IMG/VR virus record: IMGVR_UViG_3300010296_002064
Coordinates: 1 to 43,640 of that record
Reading direction: 5' to 3' (one strand)
From: a virus
Length of the DNA: 43,640 bases
Of the stretch, positions 38,613 to 43,640 are shown one piece after another (position 1 is the first letter of the stretch; each line of letters opens with the position of its first letter). Under the pieces are notes generated by a model. It saw only the letters and a program-made list of their open reading frames with translations, did no database searches and was not told the origin of the DNA. The position numbers and the translations under genes were made by a program.

Positions 38613-40093
38613 TATTTCAAGTCCACTTTGTAAATCTTATGGGGAAACTGTTCTTTGGTATATATCTTGATTCTTTCTGCGCTGTGTCGTAGGGTAAAGT
38701 TCTTGTGTGACCTAATATGCATGTCATCCGCAATGTCGTAGAGTTGTGTGACCGACCCATCATCTGACTGACGCAAACCCCGTCCTATCGATTGCAAAAC
38801 TTTAACTTGAGACTTACTAGGACTAGCAAAGACAATGTTATGCAGATTCCTAATGTTGATGCCTGTGCTAAAAGTGCCGAGTGATGCAACGATGATAGCA
38901 TTTTTCTGTTTCTCCACGATGCCGCGAATCTGTTCGCGGTCAGTTGCGTCCACCTCACCCGACACATAGAAAATCTTACGACCTTCCTCTGCCTTATCTC
39001 TCATCATGTCAAAGAGAATCTTACCGTGTTTCTCTACGAACTGAAAGAGAACCAGAGTGTTACCAGTCTGGTCAAGTGCGAGATTGGTGATGAGTTTATT
39101 TCGTTTCTCGTTCTGAACGATATAGTCAATCTCTTCCTGATAGGTTGCGTCCTTCAACATATGACATACATCATTGTGATATCGCAATAACAGGACAGAT
39201 ATATTTAGTTTCGCAAGTGTTCCCTTCTCTTGCAAATCCCGTGTCATAGTGACACGTTTAGTTGGCCCGAACAGACCCTCTAATACCAGTTTATTAGTTT
39301 CAGTGCCATCGAGCGTGCCAGTGGTGCCGAAACGGTATTCTGCGTTGAGACATTTGTTCATGATACCTGACAGGGATTTTGCCTTGAACAAATGCACCTC
39401 GTCTCCAAATACGCAACCGAAGTTCTCGAACCATTCCTTTGGGAACTTGTAGATAGATTGCCATGTGGAGATGACGATTTGTTTGTCAGTGTTCTTGTCT
39501 TTGCCTGAATAAATCTTATGACATAGGTCAGGGTCAAACCCATATTCTTCAAAGTCCTTATGCATCTGTTCGACCAGACTTGTTGTGGGAACAACAATGA
39601 GAACCTGTTTATCATAGTTATCGATATACCACCGCAACAGATTATAGATGATAAATGACTTACCCGAACCTGTGGGTGACAGAAGAATCGCCCGTTTTTT
39701 CTCGATACTGTGGGTAACTGCATCATATTGATAGTCGCGTAGTTCAAAAGGTAGACCTAGTTCACTCTGAAACTTGATGAGATTCTGGTGTTGAACGTGA
39801 TTAGTTTTTGCGGGATGACCGTATGCGGTCTCCTGTAGTTGGAGAGGATACATGCGGTCAGAACAGAACTTCTTCAGATGGTCGTAGAGACCAACATTCA
39901 GTTCGCGAGTGACCTGATTGAATAGTTTGATTTTCCCGTCCCACTTGCGTGACTTATACATCGGCATGAATTTATAGCCTGGCACATAGAACGAAAAGTA
40001 GTCGCGCAGTTCGGGGAGTTGGTGTGCTTCACAGTCAACCAACATCATAGAATGGTCTTTGAGACCGACTGTGATAGTATTAGGTAAACTCAC
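38612..40093 (-). CDS. uvsW: UvsW, SF2 helicase
   Basis: 493 residues (T4: 503). Walker A LLSPTGSGKSFIIYNLLRWY, Walker B FGDEVHLFKAKS, motif III GTTGTLDGTET, motif V VASLGTFSTGINIRNLHNIV, motif VI LQSIGRGLRQSDDG. A branched-DNA helicase that unwinds R-loops, favouring recombination-dependent replication. It starts with a GTG overlapping the TGA of the small membrane-protein gene upstream. Confidence 0.96.
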   Translation of the reverse strand: MSLPNTITVGLKDHSMMLVDCEAHQLPELRDYFSFYVPGYKFMPMYKSRKWDGKIKLFNQVTRELNVGLYDHLKKFCSDRMYPLQLQETAYGHPAKTNHVQHQNLIKFQSELGLPFELRDYQYDAVTHSIEKKRAILLSPTGSGKSFIIYNLLRWYIDNYDKQVLIVVPTTSLVEQMHKDFEEYGFDPDLCHKIYSGKDKNTDKQIVISTWQSIYKFPKEWFENFGCVFGDEVHLFKAKSLSGIMNKCLNAEYRFGTTGTLDGTETNKLVLEGLFGPTKRVTMTRDLQEKGTLAKLNISVLLLRYHNDVCHMLKDATYQEEIDYIVQNEKRNKLITNLALDQTGNTLVLFQFVEKHGKILFDMMRDKAEEGRKIFYVSGEVDATDREQIRGIVEKQKNAIIVASLGTFSTGINIRNLHNIVFASPSKSQVKVLQSIGRGLRQSDDGSVTQLYDIADDMHIRSHKNFTLRHSAERIKIYTKEQFPHKIYKVDLK

Positions 40094-40230
40094 AACTTGA
40101 ACAGGATGAGAATAAGTAGGATGTTAGTCAAAAATATTTCAACCGCAAGGATGGTGTGATACCATACCCAGCGTGACTGATATACCTTGTTTACTTTGAA
40201 GGTTTCTCTAACTTCATCAAACCATTTCAT
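40090..40230 (-). CDS. small membrane protein, 46 aa
   Basis: Reads MKWFDEVRETFKVNKVYQSR, then WVWYHTILAVEIFLTNILLI, ending LILFKL. An amphipathic N-terminus and a C-terminal membrane helix. GGGAG lies before the ATG at 40230; its stop overlaps the GTG of uvsW. It fills the gap between uvsY and uvsW. Family not recognised. Confidence 0.6.
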   Translation of the reverse strand: MKWFDEVRETFKVNKVYQSRWVWYHTILAVEIFLTNILLILILFKL

Positions 40231-40231
40231 T

Positions 40232-40681
40232 TTATGCTCCCGCTTCGAATTGCCTCCAGCGTATCATGTTACCGATTGTCTGGTGTCGCCAGTTCAGGTT
40301 ACTAACTATTTCTTCGAGTGTATCTATAATCGTTTTAAGATACTGAATTTTCATTTCAGAGTCTTGGATATCTTTATCAGAGTCATAGTAATATTCTTTG
40401 AAGTTCTTGGTGGTTGCATTTAGACCATCATACGGGTCATACTCCCATCCACGGGATTCGATATCTTCTTGAGACATCTTACCTTCATAGTAGAGATATT
40501 TATCTTTGAGGAGAGTCTTCTGGTCAAACTCTGCCTTCTTGAGACGTAGTTTGGTCAGAGATAAGTATTCGAGATACTTCGAATGTAACGCAGGGGTCAC
40601 ACGCGAGGTCTCGTCTAGTTGATGTTTTGCGATTACGGAGTCTTCTTTCCACTCCGCAAGGATACTTTCTAAATCAATCAT
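40232..40681 (-). CDS. uvsY: UvsY recombination mediator
   Basis: 149 residues (T4: 137). MIDLESILAEWKEDSVIAKH, HSKYLEYLSLTKLRLKKAEF, YLYYEGKMSQEDIESRG and the characteristic C-terminus IGNMIRWRQFEAGA. It loads UvsX on gp32-covered ssDNA. The ATG lies 6 nt after the TATAAT of its promoter and has no Shine-Dalgarno: predicted leaderless. Confidence 0.92.
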   Translation of the reverse strand: MIDLESILAEWKEDSVIAKHQLDETSRVTPALHSKYLEYLSLTKLRLKKAEFDQKTLLKDKYLYYEGKMSQEDIESRGWEYDPYDGLNATTKNFKEYYYDSDKDIQDSEMKIQYLKTIIDTLEEIVSNLNWRHQTIGNMIRWRQFEAGA

Positions 40682-40686
40682 AATGT

Positions 40687-40715
40687 ATTATACCAAAGTT
40701 TATATAAAAAGTCAA
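40687..40715 (-). promoter_or_regulatory. early promoter of uvsY, leaderless start
   Basis: TTGACT, 17 nt, TATAAT with TG before the -10. Five nt (ACATT) separate the -10 from the ATG. The -35 overlaps the end of the structural gene at 40712. Confidence 0.85.
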
Positions 40716-41239
40716 ACTATTTCGAATTGTGCAAACCTAAATGATGCGTCAAATGTCAAGATACTAGTTGCGCCTGTTGTTGACTGGAAGTCGATTGTTC
40801 CTAGTGATGTGGGGACACAATCCTTATATCTTATTTTCTTGGTTGTATTGTTGTGACTGGATAGAACCGACAACGTGATATCAGCATATGTAGGGGCTTT
40901 GGTCATCGCGTCACCCGCAGACACTTGACCGTCATTGATGATACGAATCATCCAGTCATACATTTCTTTGTATGAAGTCATATCCTCATCGAGAATAATC
41001 TGGAATGAGACTTCAGAGAAAGTTATCTTGTCTCCCGCGAGAGGGACAGATGTAATACGGCGACTAGGTAATTCTACAGGAGATAATGTCGCGCCTGGAT
41101 GATTGACTGACTGACAAAAATATTCCAAGTTTGGATAACGTGTTCTGTTTATGATAACACGAAAACCCGTTGGTTGGAGATAATTCAGATTCGTTGTCAG
41201 TGTTTCATCTGATATCTGAACAGTTGATGTTACTGGCAT
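40712..41239 (-). CDS. tail-tube/baseplate-type structural protein
   Basis: 175 residues. NYLQPTGFRVIINRTRYPNL, FCQSVNHPGATLSPVELPSR and KITFSEVSFQIILDEDMTSY, then KEMYDWMIRIIND and LTFDASFRFAQFEIV. The strand order and the YDWM helix resemble the gp19/gp54 tail-tube fold of T4-like phages. It may be the baseplate-tail tube junction protein (gp54 or gp48) rather than the tube. A late promoter (41263) and AAGGGG precede it, consistent with a virion protein. Confidence 0.6.
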   Translation of the reverse strand: MPVTSTVQISDETLTTNLNYLQPTGFRVIINRTRYPNLEYFCQSVNHPGATLSPVELPSRRITSVPLAGDKITFSEVSFQIILDEDMTSYKEMYDWMIRIINDGQVSAGDAMTKAPTYADITLSVLSSHNNTTKKIRYKDCVPTSLGTIDFQSTTGATSILTFDASFRFAQFEIV

Positions 41240-41262
41240 AGTTACCCCTTATAATATACTTC

Positions 41263-41270
41263 TATTTATA
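41263..41270 (-). promoter_or_regulatory. T4-type late promoter of the tail-tube-like gene
   Basis: TATAAATA on the minus strand, 23 nt before the ATG at 41239. Confidence 0.75.
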
Positions 41271-41281
41271 AGAGTTTTGCG

Positions 41282-41794
41282 TTACATGTTCTGTAGTTTA
41301 TCAAGAGTTAGATATTCAAAAGTGATACCTTGAAGTGCAACCTGTTCTTTGATTACCTGACAACGTTTCTCCAGATACTCGATTTTTTTCAATGTTGACT
41401 TACCACCATCTTTGTTATAGTCATATACCAACCAAAAATTCTTACCATAACAACCGCATATCAAGTTCATGAAAACATGAGAGAGTTTATCAAAGTGCGA
41501 CTCCGCATTCCCCAATTGTTTACACTCGACATGAACAAGGTTATCTTTATGTATCAACTCAAAATCACCTTCACGGGGTAATCCAAAATGACAGTTGAAT
41601 TTTGGTTTTGTGGTGATACCTCGAATATTACTATTTGATTTCAAGACATCTTCTGTGATATCCTCAAATAGTTTACCCGAATGTGTTGCAGATTCCCCAG
41701 CATGAGGTCTCCAATCCATCACAATATCTTCACCCCAAAGAGAGTTTTGAACCTTTACTTGGTCACCATATTTTTCAATCAATTTAGTATTCAT
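41282..41794 (-). CDS. PD-(D/E)XK nuclease-like protein
   Basis: 170 residues. The nuclease core is GKLFEDITEDVLKS (motif I Glu), LPREGDFELIHKDNLVHVEC (motifs II and III: D...E-C-K) and KQLGNAESHFDKLSHVFMNL. The GDFE...VECK pattern fits restriction-endonuclease-like or archaeal resolvase-like nucleases. Substrate unknown. Its ATG overlaps the stop of the DUF4338-like gene (ATGA). No methylase adjoins it. Confidence 0.7.
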   Translation of the reverse strand: MNTKLIEKYGDQVKVQNSLWGEDIVMDWRPHAGESATHSGKLFEDITEDVLKSNSNIRGITTKPKFNCHFGLPREGDFELIHKDNLVHVECKQLGNAESHFDKLSHVFMNLICGCYGKNFWLVYDYNKDGGKSTLKKIEYLEKRCQVIKEQVALQGITFEYLTLDKLQNM

Positions 41795-42924
41795 CGTATA
41801 ATATCAATCTCGTCTGCGTTCACATTCCATGACTCTACAACAGTTCGCAGACGATTATCCTGTTTTAGAGTTTCATATCGATTAGATGCCTTGTTGCGCC
41901 ACCACTCTGTCACACTCTCAAGACTGAATCGGTCAAAGTTCTCTTTCTTGACCAGTGTGTCTGTCTCAAGATTGAGATACTGTTGCACATTCTCATACCC
42001 ATAGGTAGAGTAGTAAGAGCGTTTCTTTTCGGTGAGACCCTTTGCATCAATGAAGGTCTGACAGAACTTCTTATATTCACCCTCATCAAACTCTTTCAGT
42101 GAGTTCTTGATAATCGCGACCATCTTGGTCTGTGTCTTCAGTTTACGAGATGAGGCGTCTGAAGGAACAAGAGGGACACCATCATTCTTCTTGATGAACC
42201 AATCACTCAAACTGCGATAGTTGTCATCATTAATTAGAGGTGCGAAGTTAGAGTCTGTCAGACCATTGTGTCTCAAGAATGGTTTCATACCATCGTATTG
42301 AGACGCAGACTTAGTTGACCCATACAGAGATGTAGTCTCAAACATACAGATGTTCGCATCGTATTTCTCATTGAGACGTTCCCGTGCCATATGGGAGCAA
42401 CAGATAGCGGCAAGTAACTTACCACCAAGATAGTTGAAACCAAACGGTTGGGTCGGAACAATATTGAACCCCATGATGCACGAGTCATTGAAACGTTTCA
42501 TCACATCGGGATTCAATGTGTCCAGTGGTTTACCCAACCAGTCATTGCGTGGTTTGGAGTTGATAGTCGGTGACCCGAAACGAATCATACCAACGACCAG
42601 ACCAGTGTTCTTTTCTTTCACAATAAAGTTTAGTTGTTTGCCTGGGATTGATGACTCGACTGGTGCGGATGTGGTAATCTCCATATACTGCATGAACTCA
42701 TTGAGTTTGGGTTCATAGATAGTGAACTCCATATCACGAGGGTGGATATCAAACTTGTTGAAGATGTCTTCTTCTGGCCCCATGCCAGGCAGAGAGTTGA
42801 AAGCAGTTCTTTCCATGCGTTCCAGTTTGACTGTTCGCATGTAATCGTCAATACGGTCAAAGTTCGCGAAGAACTCTGTAAATACATTCGCAGCGTATAG
42901 TGCGTCTTCCTTATTCAAAATCAT
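41791..42924 (-). CDS. large conserved phage protein, DUF4338-like
   Basis: 377 residues. After a helical N-terminus it reads LNFIVKEKNTGLVVGMIRFG, NDWLGKPLDTLNPDVMKRFN, CIMGFNIVPTQPFGFNYLGG and KLLAAICCSHMARERLNEKY, then CMFETTSLYGSTKSASQYDG. This order (I-R-F/L, NxL-x-x-x-x-x-F-x-I, S-H-x-A-R, x-E-T-x-x-x-G-x-x-Y-x-x-x) resembles the GNAT-like DUF4338 domain known from Druantia systems. Assignment is tentative; the C-terminus is helical and charged. GAGG precedes the ATG. Confidence 0.45.
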   Translation of the reverse strand: MILNKEDALYAANVFTEFFANFDRIDDYMRTVKLERMERTAFNSLPGMGPEEDIFNKFDIHPRDMEFTIYEPKLNEFMQYMEITTSAPVESSIPGKQLNFIVKEKNTGLVVGMIRFGSPTINSKPRNDWLGKPLDTLNPDVMKRFNDSCIMGFNIVPTQPFGFNYLGGKLLAAICCSHMARERLNEKYDANICMFETTSLYGSTKSASQYDGMKPFLRHNGLTDSNFAPLINDDNYRSLSDWFIKKNDGVPLVPSDASSRKLKTQTKMVAIIKNSLKEFDEGEYKKFCQTFIDAKGLTEKKRSYYSTYGYENVQQYLNLETDTLVKKENFDRFSLESVTEWWRNKASNRYETLKQDNRLRTVVESWNVNADEIDIIR

Positions 42925-42948
42925 AGTTGTGCCTCATCGTATAATAAC

Positions 42949-42977
42949 ATTATACTCTATATAGCATCGATTGTCAA
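42949..42977 (-). promoter_or_regulatory. consensus sigma70 promoter of the DUF4338-like gene
   Basis: TTGACA, 17 nt, TATAAT, just after tRNA-Gly; 24 nt and GAGG to the ATG. Confidence 0.9.
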
Positions 42978-42985
42978 GGGAAAAT

Positions 42986-43059
42986 TGGAGCGGACGGAGA
43001 GAATCGAACTCCCATCAGTAGGTTGGTAACCTACGGCATTACCATTATGCTACATCCGC
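42986..43059 (-). tRNA. tRNA-Gly (anticodon ACC)
   Basis: 74 nt with encoded CCA. Acceptor strands GCGGATG and CGTCCGC pair (one U-G), discriminator U73 as in Gly tRNAs. Anticodon stem GTAGG/CCTAC with loop TTACCAA, anticodon ACC at 43025-43027. T-arm GGGAG-TTCGATT-CTCTC. The A at position 34 is unusual, since bacterial Gly tRNAs read GCC, TCC or CCC. It would read GGU codons. Confidence 0.85.
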
Positions 43060-43077
43060 ACAACTTATATATACAAC

Positions 43078-43209
43078 TTAATGCAAGACTTTTTCGGCAT
43101 TCTGTGCTAACTTAGCAGCGACTTCCAACCAGTATTCCTTCGCCCAGTCAGACTGAGCGTTCTCGTATGCCTTCATGGCATTACAGAGAAGACGAGTATA
43201 ATCAGGCAT
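43078..43209 (-). CDS. hypothetical protein, 43 aa
   Basis: Reads MPDYTRLLCNAMKAYENAQS, then DWAKEYWLEVAAKLAQNAEK. A single amphipathic helical protein. The ATG overlaps the stop of the gene upstream (ATGCCTGA). No family. Confidence 0.55.
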   Translation of the reverse strand: MPDYTRLLCNAMKAYENAQSDWAKEYWLEVAAKLAQNAEKVLH

Positions 43210-43438
43210 TGAACTTAGTATCCGTTACTAGTTTGCCTGCACTAATTTTGTGGGACTTGATTTGAAACGTTTTGTCTGCATCATTTTCTTTTGCAAACTT
43301 CGCAGTAGCAATACATTCACGCAGTTTTTTGTCTGCTTGTTTATGAACAGATTCAAGGGACAAACCATCGAAACGTTTTCCACCTTTACTACCATCTTCG
43401 TAAGTAATTTCCAAATCAGCGTAATACATATGTGTCAT
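43202..43438 (-). CDS. hypothetical protein, 78 aa
   Basis: Reads MTHMYYADLEITYEDGSKGG, with KRFDGLSLESVHKQADKKLR and a basic beta-rich end. GGAG lies before the ATG. It overlaps the neighbours on both sides by 4-8 nt. A small alpha/beta protein; family not recognised. Confidence 0.6.
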   Translation of the reverse strand: MTHMYYADLEITYEDGSKGGKRFDGLSLESVHKQADKKLRECIATAKFAKENDADKTFQIKSHKISAGKLVTDTKFNA

Positions 43439-43596
43439 TGATAATCTCCAATCGCATTAATAACTTCTACACCATATTCATTGACCAATGTCTCTACACG
43501 AGCATCACGGTCTTCTTTGATACGAAAGTAGTAACCTTCTACTTCCCCACCAGTAACAGAGGTATCGACCTCTACAAAAAATTTACCTAACTTCAT
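43435..43596 (-). CDS. hypothetical protein, 53 aa
   Basis: Reads MKLGKFFVEVDTSVTGGEVE, then GYYFRIKEDRDARVETLVNE, ending YGVEVINAIGDYQ. The stop overlaps the next ATG (ATGA), and the ATG overlaps the stop of the truncated gene upstream (TAATG). No known motif. Confidence 0.55.
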   Translation of the reverse strand: MKLGKFFVEVDTSVTGGEVEGYYFRIKEDRDARVETLVNEYGVEVINAIGDYQ

Positions 43597-43640
43597 TACT
43601 CAACCTCATATTCTACAATAACAACATTCTCTGCGAAACC
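43596..43640 (-). CDS. C-terminal fragment of an upstream gene
   Basis: The last 14 codons (GFAENVVIVEYEVE) run off the right edge of the window and end in TAA overlapping the next ATG (TAATG). Nothing more can be said about the product. Confidence 0.5.
   Translation of the reverse strand, partial: GFAENVVIVEYEVE

Noticed and set aside
41282-41794. Restriction-modification pair with the methylase at 30.7 kb
   Set aside because: The two genes are about 10 kb apart in different transcription units and show no specific pairing signs.
1-43640. CRISPR arrays, insertion sequences, integrase or attachment sites
   Set aside because: No regularly spaced repeats, transposase or integrase motifs, or tRNA-overlapping direct repeats were found on either strand.
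1-43640. Cyanophage identity
   Set aside because: No psbA, psbD, hli, talC or other photosynthesis-related genes appear, despite the marine T4-like gene set.

Overview
The window is a contiguous piece of a T4-like (tevenvirus-type) marine myovirus genome, read almost entirely from the minus strand. The evidence is a near-complete T4 replication, recombination and transcription core: gp43 polymerase, gp44/gp62 clamp loader, gp45 clamp, gp41 helicase, UvsX, UvsY, UvsW, gp46/gp47, gp55 late sigma and RegA. Marine auxiliary genes accompany it: ThyX, dCMP deaminase, Hsp20, peroxiredoxin and many 2OG-Fe(II) oxygenases. There are no photosystem genes, so a cyanobacterial host is not indicated. A circularly permuted (two-piece type) tmRNA and several predicted leaderless mRNAs point, as inference, to an alphaproteobacterial host.

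Layout, low to high coordinates (transcription runs high to low). 1-4.5 kb: nuclease, two HExxH metalloprotein-like genes, peroxiredoxin, a tandem pair of Asp-hydroxylase-like oxygenases and a frameshifted DUF932 gene. 4.6-10.5 kb: a compact late operon behind a TATAAATA promoter, encoding two small membrane proteins, CsgF, CsgG, a curlin-like secreted repeat protein, a FecR-domain protein, a CHASE2 receptor adenylate cyclase and an oxygenase. This phage-borne curli/type VIII secretion plus cAMP-signalling cassette is the most striking system here. 10.6-12.5 kb: oxygenase-like genes, tRNA-Pro and the permuted tmRNA with tag ANDNYAHEDYALAA. 12.5-15.9 kb: small genes, a SleB-type hydrolase, an oxygenase and ThyX. 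16-26.5 kb: gp41, UvsX, UDP-sugar dehydrogenase and epimerase, a primase-like protein, sulfotransferase, gp43 and a glycosyltransferase-like protein. 26.6-36.3 kb: Hsp20, the only plus-strand gene, RegA, gp62, dCMP deaminase, a chain of overlapping membrane micro-ORFs, gp44, a DNA methylase, gp45, gp46, gp47 and gp55. 36.4-43.6 kb: radical SAM protein, UvsW, UvsY, a tail/baseplate-like protein, a nuclease, a DUF4338-like protein, tRNA-Gly(ACC) and small genes.

Regulation can be read from the DNA. At least fifteen sigma70-type early promoters (TTGACA or TTGACT, almost always a 17-nt spacer, TATAAT-like) precede replication genes, and four late promoters (TATAAATA) precede the curli operon, the tmRNA, the LSm-like gene and the nuclease or baseplate region. 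Many early -35 boxes contain the TGA stop of the preceding gene. Several early genes start 5-7 nt after the -10 box without a Shine-Dalgarno, so they are probably leaderless. All calls come from reading the sequence; no database search was run.
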